64,000 nucleotides of DNA from Streptomyces umbrinus (GCF_030817415.1 NZ_JAUSZI010000002.1:1240001-1304000), one strand, 5' to 3'; positions 25,090 through 33,687 are shown, counted from the first letter of the stretch. Notes: generated by a model not told the origin, from the sequence alone. Made by a program: numbers and translations.

Positions 25090-25545
25090 ATGGCCCTGTG
25101 GGACCGCATCAAAGAGTCCGCATCGACGATGCAGACCCAGCTGGTGACGAAGAAGAACGACCTCAAGGGCGGCGCCTTCCGTGACGCCAGCATGGCGATG
25201 TGCGCGCTGGTCGCGGCCGCCGACGGCACGATCGACCCGGCCGAGCGCCGCCGCGTGGCCCAGCTCATCGCCACGAACGAGGTTCTGCGGAACTTCCCCG
25301 CCGACGATCTCCAGCGCCGCTTCGACGGCAACCTCGACAAGCTGGTCGCCGACTTCGACTTCGGCAAGGTCAGCGTCCTTCAGGAGATAGCCAAGGCGAA
25401 GAAGAAGCCCGCCGAGGCGCGTGCCGTGATCCAGATCGGCATCGTCATCGGCGGCGCCGACGGCGACTTCGACAAGACCGAGCAGGCCGTCGTGCGCGAG
25501 GCGTGCTTCACCCTGGACCTGCCGCCCCACGAGTTCGACCTCTGA
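25090..25545 (+). CDS. TerB-family (tellurite-resistance-type) protein
   Basis: This 151-residue protein is an all-helical TerB domain from about residue 28 to the end. It has two internally similar acidic motifs, LVAAADGTIDPAERRRVAQL and IVIGGADGDFDKTEQAVVRE, where D/E residues form the metal-binding or contact sites of the family. TerB proteins are linked to tellurite and stress resistance and to membrane-associated chemical-stress complexes with TerD. The ATG at 25090 follows a moderately good GGAG. A BlaI-type palindrome directly upstream suggests repression by the BlaI protein encoded at 26572-26961. Confidence 0.92.
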   Translation: MALWDRIKESASTMQTQLVTKKNDLKGGAFRDASMAMCALVAAADGTIDPAERRRVAQLIATNEVLRNFPADDLQRRFDGNLDKLVADFDFGKVSVLQEIAKAKKKPAEARAVIQIGIVIGGADGDFDKTEQAVVREACFTLDLPPHEFDL

Positions 25546-25562
25546 CCGGAACACCCTGTATG

Positions 25563-25597
25563 GGCCGGGCCGTACCCTCTCGGGCGACGGCCCGGCC
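25563..25597. terminator. 11-bp hairpin between convergent terB and M56 genes
   Basis: GGCCGGGCCGT (25563-25573) pairs perfectly with ACGGCCCGGCC (25587-25597) across a 13-nt loop. It can end transcription from both sides. Confidence 0.65.
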
Positions 25598-25632
25598 TGA
25601 CCTCACGCGGGAAGACGTGGCCGGCCAGGAGC

Positions 25633-26565
25633 TCAGAGCGGTGTCGCGGCGTGCAGGATGAAGAACATCGTCACGGCGGAGTTGGCCGAGGACATCGCGG
25701 AGAGTGCCGTGCCGACGGCCGCCGTCCAGGTGGCCATGCCGACCGTGGTGAACAGGGAGGGCCAATTGCGTACCGCGGGTGCGGGTTCCAGGAGGGCCGC
25801 CACTCGGCGGGGTACCGGGCCCGGTGCGGCGAAGCCCGCGAGTGTCGGGAGTGGGGTGCCGCGGGAGACCAGCGCCGCCTTGCCGATCGCGCGTGCCACG
25901 ACCCTGCGGCTGCCCACGGCGTGGGCCGCCGCTTCGTCGGCCCAGCGTTCCGCCGTGTAGGACACGGCCGTTCGCAGGGGTCGCAGGAACGGGTTGGCGC
26001 GGGCCGCGAGCTGTACGACCAGGAGGAAGCGGTGGTGGCGGGCCGTCAGATGGGCGCGCTCATGGGCGAACAGGGCGCGCCGTTCGGCGGGTTCGAGGCA
26101 GGACAGCAGGGCGGTGGTGACCACGACCCGGTCGCGGGCTCCGCCGGGCAGGGCGTACGCGTAGGGCGTCGCGTCGGGGAGCACCGCGACCCCCGTACCG
26201 GGCAGGCCCACCAGCGCGCGGTGGGCGCGGCGGCGCACCCTGCCGTGCCGCCACAGCGTTCCCACGCACACCACGGCCACGGCCAGGAGGGCGGGGATGG
26301 CCGCTCGCCCGGCGACCTCGTCGTAGGGGACGGCCGCGCGCACCTCGGGGTCCGACCATCCATCGGGCAGCGGGTTTCCGGGCAGTTGCGCGGTGCCGAC
26401 GACCATCAGCAGCGCCAAGCACACCGTGCTGCAGACGGCCATGACACCTGCCACGCCGGTCAGCAGCCGGGTCGCGGTGCCCGGGTGCAGGCGCTGCTCG
26501 GCCAGCCGGGCGATCGGCCAGGCCGTCAGGGGCAGGACCAAGGGCAGAAAGACGAACACCCCCAT
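25633..26565 (-). CDS. M56-family (BlaR1/MecR1-like) membrane metallopeptidase
   Basis: This 310-residue protein has hydrophobic segments at about 4-20, 34-58, 88-103 and near 275-305. The zinc-peptidase motif FAHERAHLTARHHR gives the HExxH residues H168, E169 and H172. The zinc protease domain thus faces the cytoplasm between membrane segments, as in BlaR1, but there is no extracellular penicillin-binding sensor domain. In the family the peptidase triggers removal of the BlaI repressor. The BlaI gene is 6 bp upstream on the same strand, so the two form an operon. What signal it senses is unknown. Confidence 0.9.
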   Translation of the reverse strand: MGVFVFLPLVLPLTAWPIARLAEQRLHPGTATRLLTGVAGVMAVCSTVCLALLMVVGTAQLPGNPLPDGWSDPEVRAAVPYDEVAGRAAIPALLAVAVVCVGTLWRHGRVRRRAHRALVGLPGTGVAVLPDATPYAYALPGGARDRVVVTTALLSCLEPAERRALFAHERAHLTARHHRFLLVVQLAARANPFLRPLRTAVSYTAERWADEAAAHAVGSRRVVARAIGKAALVSRGTPLPTLAGFAAPGPVPRRVAALLEPAPAVRNWPSLFTTVGMATWTAAVGTALSAMSSANSAVTMFFILHAATPL

Positions 26566-26571
26566 GAGGCT

Positions 26572-26961
26572 TCAGTCTTCCCTCTCCGTCTCGGGCTGCC
26601 CCAGCAGTTCACGCAGCAGCCGCTCGTCGTCCGGCGACAGCGCGGTGACGAAGCTGGCCAGCACCGCCTCCCGGTCCGGTTCGCCGTCCAGCACCTTGCG
26701 CATCTTCCGTGCCGCGAGCCCGGCCTCGTCCGACGCGGGCGTCCACGCGAACGACCGTCCCGCGCGCTCCCGGGTCACCGCGCCCTTGGCCAGCAGCCGG
26801 GTGAGGATCGTGATCACGGTCGTATAGGCGAGGTCCCCGCCGAGGCGGTCCTGCACCCAGCCCGCCGTCGCCGGTCCCTCCGCCTCCCGCAAGGCCGACA
26901 GGACCTGCACCTCCAGCTCACCCTGTCCCCGCCGCCGGGGACGCCGCCGGTGATCCGTCAC
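26572..26961 (-). CDS. BlaI/MecI/CopY-family repressor
   Basis: This 129-residue protein starts at GTG 26961 with GGGAG upstream; the open frame continues further but without family similarity. The winged helix is clear: GELEVQVLSALREAEGPATA, WVQDRLGGDLAYTTVITILT, then RLLAKGAVTRERAGRSFAWT. The C-terminal half, with LASFVTALSPDDERLLRELL, provides the dimer contacts. BlaI proteins bind TACA-TGTA dyads and are inactivated by the partner M56 peptidase. Two such dyads lie at 25011 (before terB) and 27106 (between this gene and terD), which defines a likely regulon. Confidence 0.93.
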   Translation of the reverse strand: MTDHRRRPRRRGQGELEVQVLSALREAEGPATAGWVQDRLGGDLAYTTVITILTRLLAKGAVTRERAGRSFAWTPASDEAGLAARKMRKVLDGEPDREAVLASFVTALSPDDERLLRELLGQPETERED

Positions 26962-27105
26962 GCCCTGTCTCCCTTCCGCTGCCGCGCACTCGCACTTCAC
27001 GGGCGGTCCATCGTATAGAGATCCGCTCGCGCTCCACTCGCCGGAGAACCGCCGCCTCATTCGGACCGGCCTCGCGACCGAGTACGACCGACCCACCCCC
27101 CATAT

Positions 27106-27123
27106 TTCTACAGTGATGTAGAT
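27106..27123. promoter_or_regulatory. BlaI-type operator between blaI-like and terD-like genes
   Basis: TTCTACA-GTGA-TGTAGAT differs from a perfect dyad only in its last base and repeats the half sites and spacing of 25011-25028. It lies 61 bp before the TerD start in a notably AT-rich patch, and 145 bp before the divergent BlaI start. Confidence 0.65.
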
Positions 27124-27183
27124 TTATTTTAGGGTCCACCACCCGGACCCGGCACCGCACAACCGAGGATGAAGGAGAGCAGC

Positions 27184-27759
27184 GTGGGAGTTTCCCTGGC
27201 CAAAGGCGGCAATGTCTCGCTCAGCAAGGAGGCTCCGGGCCTGACCGCGGTCCTGGTCGGCCTGGGCTGGGACGTCCGGACGACGACGGGCACCGACTAC
27301 GACCTCGACGCGTCCGCGCTGCTGCTGAACGAGGCCGGCAAGGTCGCCTCCGACACGCAGTTCGTCTTCTACAACAACCTCACCAGCCCGGACGGGTCGG
27401 TCGAGCACACCGGTGACAACCTCACCGGTGAGGGCGAGGGCGACGACGAGGTCATCAAGGTGAACCTCGCCGGCGTGCCCGCCGACGTCACCCGGATCGT
27501 CTTCCCGGTGTCCATCCACGACGCCGAGAACCGCGGCCAGAGCTTCGGCCAGGTCCGTGGCGCCTTCATCCGGATCGTCAACCAGGCCGGCGGCGCCGAG
27601 ATCGCCCGCTACGACCTGTCCGAGGACGCCGCCACCGAGACCGCGATGGTCTTCGGCGAGCTGTACCGCAACGGCACGGAGTGGAAGTTCCGCGCCGTGG
27701 GCCAGGGTTACGCGTCCGGTCTGGCCGGAATCGCCTCCGACTTCGGCGTCGGCGTCTGA
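27184..27759 (+). CDS. terD: TerD-family stress protein
   Basis: This 191-residue protein starts at GTG 27184, with AAGGAG six bases upstream, giving the standard MGVSL-type TerD start. Motifs include [20 protein letters not shown] and the calcium-site segment DLDASALLL, then [34 protein letters not shown], and [20 protein letters not shown]. TerD proteins bind calcium and belong to a widespread stress and tellurite-resistance system; Streptomyces encode many copies. It is divergent from the BlaI gene and has a BlaI-type dyad in its promoter region, so it is probably repressed by BlaI together with terB. Confidence 0.95.
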   Translation: MGVSLAKGGNVSLSKEAPGLTAVLVGLGWDVRTTTGTDYDLDASALLLNEAGKVASDTQFVFYNNLTSPDGSVEHTGDNLTGEGEGDDEVIKVNLAGVPADVTRIVFPVSIHDAENRGQSFGQVRGAFIRIVNQAGGAEIARYDLSEDAATETAMVFGELYRNGTEWKFRAVGQGYASGLAGIASDFGVGV

Positions 27760-27786
27760 GCCAGCGGCTCCCGCCCTCCGTATCCA

Positions 27787-27818
27787 CGGGCCCGCCCCCT
27801 TCGCAGGGGGCGGGCCCG
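27787..27818 (+). terminator. 14-bp GC-rich hairpin after terD
   Basis: CGGGCCCGCCCCCT (27787-27800), loop TCGC, and AGGGGGCGGGCCCG (27805-27818) form a perfect 14-bp stem shortly after the stop. Confidence 0.85.
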
Positions 27819-27873
27819 CGCCCCGCGTGAAGCGGGTCGCACCTCTATCGTCCGAGCCACCCAGGGAGACCAC

Positions 27874-28506
27874 TTGGCCGGCCCGACCCGCCTCCGCCCG
27901 GAGGACCGAGCGGACTTCGAGGACGTACTGCGCCAGGCGCTGAGCACGACGGACATTCGTACGGCGCTGCTCGCCGATCCCACGAGCGCGGCCGCCACGC
28001 GGCTGCGCGCCCAGGCGCTGCGGGCCGCGGACGAGATCACGGCCGCGGCAAGTGACGAGTACCGCGAGTACCTCGCCGCGCGTACGGTCATGGAGCGCGG
28101 TCGGCAGTCCGGTACCACCGGGGAGCACGGTCGGCAGCCCCAACCGGCCGATCCCGGAGCCTTGTTGCCCGCCCTCGCCGCGCTCACTCCGCCGGTCGCC
28201 GGCACGGCGGCGGCGGTCCTGCTCGTGCTCGGGTACAGCCTCCGGCTCGCCGACGCGCAGGGCCCGATGGGCGGTTCGCTCGTCACCGCCGGCTGGGTGT
28301 TCGCGCTCATCGCGGCCGCGAGCACGCTCGCCGGGCTGACCGCACTGCTGTGCACCGCGTTGCGCTCACGTCCCGGCCACGGCGACCGGACCGGGGCGTC
28401 GGCCCGTAATCTGCACCATGCCCGTGCGAGGTGGCAGCGGGCGCTGCTGGAGCGTGGCGTGCTGCCCTACCTCCGGCGGCAGCTCGCCACCACCCACTTC
28501 GACTGA
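27874..28506 (+). CDS. membrane protein of unknown function, two transmembrane segments
   Basis: This 210-residue protein starts at TTG 27874 with AGGGAG upstream. A charged helical N-terminal region of about 75 residues (RADFEDVLRQALS ... DEYREYLAARTVM) faces one side. Two hydrophobic segments follow at about 103-123 and 136-162, then a basic C-terminal tail ending in WQRALLERGVLPYLRRQL. I do not recognise a family. The pattern suggests a membrane-anchored cytoplasmic protein. It lies between the TerD terminator and tatA, and cotranscription with tatA across a 99-bp gap is possible. Confidence 0.8.
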   Translation: MAGPTRLRPEDRADFEDVLRQALSTTDIRTALLADPTSAAATRLRAQALRAADEITAAASDEYREYLAARTVMERGRQSGTTGEHGRQPQPADPGALLPALAALTPPVAGTAAAVLLVLGYSLRLADAQGPMGGSLVTAGWVFALIAAASTLAGLTALLCTALRSRPGHGDRTGASARNLHHARARWQRALLERGVLPYLRRQLATTHFD

Positions 28507-28605
28507 CTCCCGGCACCGCGCCACCCACCACCGCACACCGCACGACCCCGTCCCCGTAGTGCCCGAGCCCCGACCGGCACGGGCAGAGAAGAAGACAGGA
28601 ACCGA

Positions 28606-28899
28606 ATGTTCGGACTGAGCGAAATCGCGATCATCCTCGTCGTCGTCATCCTCGTCCTCGCCGCCAAGAAGCTCCCCGATCTGGCCCGCTCGGCGGGCAA
28701 GTCGGCCCGCATCCTCAAGGCCGAGGCCGCGGCGACGAAGGACGAGCCGGCCGGGACGGACGGGCAGACGGCTCCCCGCGTCATCCCGGGCGAGACCGTC
28801 GGCCCTCGGCACGACACCGCTCCCACCGACACCGCCCGGCCCTCCGCAGCGCCCGACCCCACACAGCCGGACTCCGGGCAGCCCCGTCCACGGGACTGA
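28606..28899 (+). CDS. tatA: Sec-independent translocase subunit TatA
   Basis: This 97-residue protein has the TatA layout: a short N-terminal transmembrane helix (LSEIAIILVVVILVLAA), the hinge KKLPDLARSAGKSARILK forming the amphipathic helix, and an acidic, Pro-rich C-terminal tail. TatA oligomers form the pore that exports folded proteins carrying twin-arginine signals. No tatB or tatC is nearby; in Streptomyces tatA and tatC are usually elsewhere, so this is probably an extra tatA-like paralogue. The ATG follows GAAGACAGGAACCGA. Confidence 0.9.
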   Translation: MFGLSEIAIILVVVILVLAAKKLPDLARSAGKSARILKAEAAATKDEPAGTDGQTAPRVIPGETVGPRHDTAPTDTARPSAAPDPTQPDSGQPRPRD

Positions 28900-28914
28900 A
28901 GCAGGGCGTCACGG

Positions 28915-29961
28915 TCACCGGTCCCGGATCCTCAAGGCACGCAGCAGCATGGGGAGTGAGCGGTACAGCTCACGCTTCCAGTACGCAGGCGAGTGCGTCC
29001 CGGCGTAGAAGTGCGTGGTCACCGGAGCCCCGACGGCCGCCAGGCGAGTGGCCAGGGACCGGGACTGGCGTTGCATGAGGGTCTCCGTGGGGGAGATCGC
29101 GTCCTCGGGGAACGGGTCGGCGGGGTCCTCAAGCCCCGGGATCTCCACGTCCGGTGGTGTGCCGGGCGGGTCGAGGACACCTGCCGTGCCGTCGCCGCCG
29201 GAGAGGTGGACCGGGGTGGTGCGCAGCCGGTCGGCCAGGTAATAGGGGTCGTGGGCCTGCCAGTTGGCCCGTTGGGTGACCGGATCGCCCCACAGCGCCG
29301 TCCAGTCCAGGCCCAGGTACGTCATCGCGGCACGCACCGCATGCGGATGGCGCAGTGGATGTATGAAACCGCTGTAGCTCGCCACCGCCCGGAACAGCCC
29401 GGGGTGGCGTGCCGCGTAGGAGAGAGCGCCGAACCCGCCCTACGACTCCCCCTCGGCCACACGCCGGACGCCCGCTCCATAGCGGCGCTCCAGAAGAGGG
29501 CGTACCTCCTTGAGATGGAAGGTCTCGACCGCTGGCGGGCCGCCCTCGCCACCGTTGAACCAGTCGCTGTAGAAGCCGAACAACGGCATCTCCGGCATCA
29601 CGACCAGTACGTCCCGCAGGTCGGGCAGTTCCTGGAGATGGGCGTCGTAGTCCTCGGTCCAGGCCTTGTAGTTGCCGTCGCCGCCGACCAGAAGATACAG
29701 AGTCGGCCAGGTCTCGCCGGACCGCCGCCGGTCCCACCCGTCCGGAGTCAGCAGCCGGACCTTCGCGGAACCGCCCAGCGCGGGCGAGTCCACCGTGAGA
29801 TCGACCAGACGCTCACCGGCCTTCTCCTCGGCGATGATCCGGGCGCCGTGCGGGGCGGAAACGGTCGCCTCCGCACACGTCGCGGACACCGCCGCCAGCA
29901 GCAGGAGATCGGCGACCACCAGGGCGAGCAGGGTGCGTGGGCGAGCGGCGCTCCAAGCCAT
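28915..29961 (-). pseudogene. alpha/beta-hydrolase esterase (esterase D/mycolyltransferase type) interrupted by an amber codon
   Basis: One frame of 349 codons runs from ATG 29961 (with GGAGGA upstream) to 28915, except for TAG at 29442-29440. The N-terminal part has a signal or anchor helix and ESTERASE-D features (KVRLLTPDGW, PTLYLLVGGDGNYKAWTEDY, VVMPEMPLFGFYSDW). The stop falls inside the nucleophile elbow: RVAEGES-stop-GGFGALSYAARHP, where the family reads GxSxGG. The frame then continues with the normal C-terminal half, including FYAGTHSPAYWKREL with the catalytic His. A single base change from TAC (Tyr) or TGG (Trp) to TAG would explain it. As read, only a dead 173-residue fragment is made. 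Confidence 0.82.
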
Positions 29962-29980
29962 GAGCGTTCCTCCGTTCCTG

Positions 29981-30754
29981 TCAGACGTCGCGGCCGCGCA
30001 GCGCCCCGGTCGCGAGCAGGAGCAGGGCGGCCGTGCAGCCAGCCACCAGGAGCAGGGACGGCCAGGGGCCGAGGCTGCCGACGGTTTCCGCGGTCGCGTC
30101 CGAGGTCTGGATCAGCTTCTCCAGGGCGCTCGTCGGGGAGACGCCCGCGATCCAGCGCTGGGCGTCGCCGAAGAGCGGGCCGAGGAGGGAGGGCAGGAGC
30201 AGGACGCCGATGACGGTGGTGACGGCTCCCGCGGAGTGGCGTACGAGGGTGCCGACCGCAAGGCCGAGGATTCCGGCGACGGCGAAGGAGGCGGCGATGC
30301 CGAACAGGGCGGGCAGCGGCTCGCCCTGGGCGTACTGACCGTTGTCGAGCATCGCGCCGCCGATCAGGTAGGCGAGGGTGCAGGAGATGAGGGCCAGGAC
30401 GTACATCAGCGCCGCGATCAGGGTGGCCTTCGCGGCGAGCACGGTGGCGCGGCGCGGGTTGGCGGCGAAGGTGGTGCGGACGGTGCCGCTGCCGTACTCG
30501 CCCGTGATCAGCAGGGCACCGACCACCGCGGCCAGCATCTGGGCGGGGACGGAGGCGGTGAGGCTGCCGCCGAGCACCGTGTCGTCCGGCTGCAGGCTCT
30601 CGGTCGCGGCCACGAACACCGCGCCCAGCACGGGGACGACGGCGGTCGCGAGTGTCGTCCAGACCATGGAGCGCACGCTGTTGAACTTGATCCATTCATG
30701 GGCGAGGGCCCCCGGGAAGCCGGCCCGGGCGGTGGTGAGGGTGACGGTCGCCAT
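29981..30754 (-). CDS. ABC-2 type transporter permease
   Basis: This 257-residue protein has about six hydrophobic segments, including SMVWTTLATAVVPVLGAVFV, MLAAVVGALLITGEY, a segment around IAALMYVLALISCTLAYLIG, and a C-terminal one ending in LLLLATGALRGRDV. The motif GEYGSGTVRTTFAANPRR is typical of ABC-2 exporter permeases. Its ATG overlaps the stop of the ATP-binding gene (TGATG), so the subunits are translationally coupled. It probably exports a drug, peptide or lipid. The adjacent two-component system may sense the same compound. Confidence 0.92.
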   Translation of the reverse strand: MATVTLTTARAGFPGALAHEWIKFNSVRSMVWTTLATAVVPVLGAVFVAATESLQPDDTVLGGSLTASVPAQMLAAVVGALLITGEYGSGTVRTTFAANPRRATVLAAKATLIAALMYVLALISCTLAYLIGGAMLDNGQYAQGEPLPALFGIAASFAVAGILGLAVGTLVRHSAGAVTTVIGVLLLPSLLGPLFGDAQRWIAGVSPTSALEKLIQTSDATAETVGSLGPWPSLLLVAGCTAALLLLATGALRGRDV

Positions 30755-31683
30755 CAGACTTTCTCCTTCCGGCTCCGGACAGCGCTCGTCCGGTACTCGG
30801 CCGAGTCCTGGGACAGGGCCGTGTAGACCTCCTCCAACGAGGAGTGCGCTGGGGTGAGTTCATGGATCGCGAGACCGTGGTCGCGGGCCAGGTCGCCGAT
30901 GGCCGCGGCGTCCGGACCGTCCACGCGCCAGCCGCCCCGCGCGTCGAGACGGACGTCGGCGCCCTTCGCCTCCAGCAGGCCCCGCAGCTTCTCGGGTTCC
31001 GGGGAGCGGACGAGCGTATGGGCGCGGGAGTTGGTCTCGATGAAGTCGCGCATCGTGGTGTCGGCGAGGAGCCGGCCGCGTCCGATGACGATCAGATGCT
31101 CGGCGGTCAGTTCCATCTCGCTCATCAGATGGCTGGAGAGGAAGACCGTACGGCCCTGCGCGGCAAGGGACTTCATCAGACCGCGGATCCAGCGGATGCC
31201 CTCGGTGTCCAGCCCGTTCACCGGCTCGTCGAGGATCAGCACCTCCGGGTCGCCGAGCAACGCGGCGGCGATACCGAGCCGTTGGCCCATGCCGAGCGAG
31301 AAGCCGCCGAACCGGCGTCCCGCGGCCTCGGTCAGACCGGTCAGGTCCAGTACCTCGTCGACACGGCGGCGCGGGATGCGGTTGCTCGCCGCGAGCCCGG
31401 CCAGGTGCCGGTACGCCGAACGCCCGCCGTGCGCGCCCTTCGCGTCCAGCAGCGAGCCGACGGCGCGCAGGGGTGCGGCCAGTTCGGCGTAGGGCTTGCC
31501 GCCGACCGTGACGGTGCCCGAAGTGGGCGCGTCCAGGCCGAGGATCAGTCGCATGGTGGTGGATTTTCCGGCGCCGTTCGGGCCGAGGAAGCCGGTCACC
31601 CGGCCGGGCCGGACCGTGAAGGACAGGTGGTCGACGGCGGTCTTGTCGCCGTACCGCTTGGTGAGTTCGCGTGCCTCGATCAT
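30754..31683 (-). CDS. ABC transporter ATP-binding protein (drug-exporter type)
   Basis: This 309-residue protein powers the permease encoded next to it. It has Walker A GPNGAGKST, the Q-loop region, the ABC signature FSLGMGQRLGIAAALLGDP, Walker B VLILDEPVNGLD and the H-loop VFLSSHLMSEMEL. The extra C-terminal domain (about residues 225-309) is usual in bacitracin/daunorubicin-type exporters. The ATG at 31683 (MIEARELTKRYG) gives the standard family start; a further upstream GTG/ATG frame is not needed. A palindrome at 31741-31756 lies 58 bp upstream, probably in its promoter. Confidence 0.93.
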   Translation of the reverse strand: MIEARELTKRYGDKTAVDHLSFTVRPGRVTGFLGPNGAGKSTTMRLILGLDAPTSGTVTVGGKPYAELAAPLRAVGSLLDAKGAHGGRSAYRHLAGLAASNRIPRRRVDEVLDLTGLTEAAGRRFGGFSLGMGQRLGIAAALLGDPEVLILDEPVNGLDTEGIRWIRGLMKSLAAQGRTVFLSSHLMSEMELTAEHLIVIGRGRLLADTTMRDFIETNSRAHTLVRSPEPEKLRGLLEAKGADVRLDARGGWRVDGPDAAAIGDLARDHGLAIHELTPAHSSLEEVYTALSQDSAEYRTSAVRSRKEKV

Positions 31684-31717
31684 GTCTTCGACGGTAGGGA
31701 GCGGCGACGCCCCGGAC

Positions 31718-31740
31718 ATCCGCCGCCGGGAGTCGGCCGC
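31718..31740. promoter_or_regulatory. repeat element upstream of ABC operon, shared with HK-RR promoter
   Basis: This 23-bp stretch matches 33721-33743 at 20 positions, including the 13-bp core CGCCGCCGGGAGT (31721-31733). The two copies precede the ABC operon and the histidine kinase gene, so a common response-regulator site is likely. Confidence 0.5.
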
Positions 31741-31756
31741 TACTCCCGCGGGAGTA
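31741..31756. promoter_or_regulatory. 16-bp perfect palindrome TACTCCCGCGGGAGTA
   Basis: The palindrome lies between the response-regulator stop (31760) and the ABC operon start. It contains the CGGGAGT core of the neighbouring repeat on both strands. It may be the response-regulator operator for the ABC genes or, less likely, a terminator. Confidence 0.5.
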
Positions 31757-31759
31757 CCC

Positions 31760-32428
31760 TCACCGCTCCCCCGCCCGGACCAGCCCGGTCTCGTACGCCA
31801 GCACCACGAGCTGCGCCCGGTCTCGCGTTCCCAGCTTGATCATCGCCCGGCTGACGTGGGTCTTCGCCGTCAACGGGCTCATGATCAGCTGTCGGCCGAT
31901 CTCCTCGTTGCTCAGTCCGGCCGCGACCAGGGCCATCACCTCGCGCTCCCGGTCGGTGAGCACGGCCAGCCGCTCGGCACCGGCCGTCTCCGGGGCCTTC
32001 AGCCGGGCGAACTCCTCGACGACCGACCGCGTGACCGCCGGTGCGAGGAGGCCCTGTCCGGCCGCGACCGTGCGGATGGCCGCGCGCAGCCCGTCCGGCT
32101 CGATGTCCTTCAGCAGAAAACCCGCGGCGCCGTGCCGCAGCGCCTCGAAGACGTACGCGTCGACCTGGTAGGTGGTGAGCATGACGACGCGTACGGCGTC
32201 GAGGGTGCGGTCGGCGGCGATGCGGCGGGTGGCCTCGATGCCGTCGACGCCGGGCATCCGGATGTCCATCAGCACCACGTCCGGCCGGGTCAGCCGGACC
32301 GCTTCGACGGCCTGTGTCCCGTCGGCCGCCTCCGCGACGACCACCAGGTCGTCGGTCAGGTCCAACAGGGCCCGGAAGCCTGCCCGTACGACGGTCTGGT
32401 CGTCGGCGAGCACCACGCGCACGGTCAC
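31760..32428 (-). CDS. NarL/FixJ-family response regulator
   Basis: This 222-residue protein starts at GTG 32428 with GGAGG upstream and overlaps the kinase stop as GTGA. The receiver domain shows the acidic pair (VVLADDQ), the phosphoacceptor in DVVLMDIRMPGVDG, the switch Thr in VVMLTTY and the lysine in GFLLKDIEPDGL. The C-terminal LuxR-type helix-turn-helix reads LTDREREVMALVAAGLSNEE and LTAKTHVSRAMIKLGTRDRA. It should be phosphorylated by the kinase encoded at 32425-33687 and probably controls the adjacent ABC exporter through the CGGGAGT elements. Confidence 0.95.
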   Translation of the reverse strand: MTVRVVLADDQTVVRAGFRALLDLTDDLVVVAEAADGTQAVEAVRLTRPDVVLMDIRMPGVDGIEATRRIAADRTLDAVRVVMLTTYQVDAYVFEALRHGAAGFLLKDIEPDGLRAAIRTVAAGQGLLAPAVTRSVVEEFARLKAPETAGAERLAVLTDREREVMALVAAGLSNEEIGRQLIMSPLTAKTHVSRAMIKLGTRDRAQLVVLAYETGLVRAGER

Positions 32429-33687
32429 GGCTGCCCTCCGCGGAGTGCCTCGGCCGGGAGCACGACCGGGAGTACGGCCCGTACCCGGAAGCCGCCGCCG
32501 GACACCGGACCGTACTCGATGCTGCCACCGACCGCTGCGGCCCGCTCCCGCATACCGACGAGCCCGAAGCCTTCGGCCGCCAACGGTGGCGGTGGTCCGA
32601 GCTGTGACGGTGGTTCGGTCCGCGACGGTGGTCCCGGCTGCGCGGATGGTTCGATCCGTGAAGCGCGTCCGTCGTCCACGATCTCCACGCACAGCCCGTC
32701 GCCGTGCCGGGCGACCGAGACCGCCGCATGCCGTGCGCCGGAGTGCTTCACCACGTTCGTCAGCGCCTCCTGCACGATGCGGTACGCCGCCAGCTCGACC
32801 ATCGGCGAGAGCCCGTCCGCCGTGCCGTCGTGGCGCAGTGCCGCGTCCACGCCGCTGTCGGTGAACCGGCCGACCAGTTCGGGCAGTTGGGCAAGTCCGG
32901 GAGCGGGTGCCGTCGACTCGCTGTCGTGGTCGCGCAGCACGGTGACGGTGGCCCGCAGTTCTCCCACGGCCTCCTTGCCCGAGTCGCGTACCTGCCGCAT
33001 CGCCCGCCGGGAGACCTCGGGCCGGGTGTCGAGGGCGTCGAGGGCGACTCCGGCCTGCACCGTCATCGCGGTCACCGTGTGCGCGACGATGTCGTGCAGT
33101 TCGCGGGCGATGCGCAGGCGCTCCTCGTGCACGCGTCGCGCTGCTTCCCGCTCCCGCTCCTCCTCCGCGCGGACGGCCCGGGCCGCGTACTCGTCCATCA
33201 ACTGCCGCCGCGTACGGATGACTTCGCCGAGGAGCAGGGGCACCAGCGGCCAGATCATCTCCAGCAGGGGCAACCCCTGTGGGTTGGCCACGTCACGCCC
33301 CACCCGCAGCGCGACCGCGCCCGAGACGAGGGAGGCGACGAGCCCGGTCCACAGGGTGCGCCGCCGGTCGCCCAGCACCGCGACGGTGTACAGGGCGACG
33401 ATCACCGGCAGGTTGAGCAGCTCCCCGATGTGCCCGTGCAGCGCCCAGCCCGCGCAGGCGGCGCCCGTGACGATCGCGACCGGGACCGGCCACCGTCGGC
33501 GCCACAGGAGTGCAGTCAGGGAGACCGCGAGCAGCAGCCAGGTGAGCCCGTCCGCCTGCTGGTAGTCGGGGTCGTTGGACGCGGCGTCGGACGCCGTGAA
33601 CAGTCCGACCACGGCGACCACCAGCAGATCCGCGGTCAGCGGCGGCAGTGATCGCGCACGCTCCACCAGTCCGTCGAAGCTCGTCAC
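32425..33687 (-). CDS. sensor histidine kinase (HisKA_3/NarX-like)
   Basis: This 420-residue kinase starts at GTG 33687. Four or five hydrophobic helices in residues 18-155 form an intramembrane-type sensor with almost no extracellular loop. A coiled-coil linker rich in Glu/Arg follows, then the HisKA_3 motif RLRIARELHDIVAHTVTAMT with the phosphorylated His. The ATPase domain has EALTNVVKHSGA (N box) and GFGLVGMRERAAAVGG (G box). A Pro/Ser/Gln-rich insert between the boxes is made of short near-repeats. It pairs with the coupled response regulator. Such kinases next to ABC exporters often sense cell-wall antibiotics. Confidence 0.95.
   Translation of the reverse strand: MTSFDGLVERARSLPPLTADLLVVAVVGLFTASDAASNDPDYQQADGLTWLLLAVSLTALLWRRRWPVPVAIVTGAACAGWALHGHIGELLNLPVIVALYTVAVLGDRRRTLWTGLVASLVSGAVALRVGRDVANPQGLPLLEMIWPLVPLLLGEVIRTRRQLMDEYAARAVRAEEEREREAARRVHEERLRIARELHDIVAHTVTAMTVQAGVALDALDTRPEVSRRAMRQVRDSGKEAVGELRATVTVLRDHDSESTAPAPGLAQLPELVGRFTDSGVDAALRHDGTADGLSPMVELAAYRIVQEALTNVVKHSGARHAAVSVARHGDGLCVEIVDDGRASRIEPSAQPGPPSRTEPPSQLGPPPPLAAEGFGLVGMRERAAAVGGSIEYGPVSGGGFRVRAVLPVVLPAEALRGGQP

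Noticed and set aside
31684..31719. Longer start for the ABC ATP-binding protein (MSGASPLPTVED...)
   Set aside because: ABC ATPases of this type begin with IEARELTKRYG; the extra residues are not family sequence.
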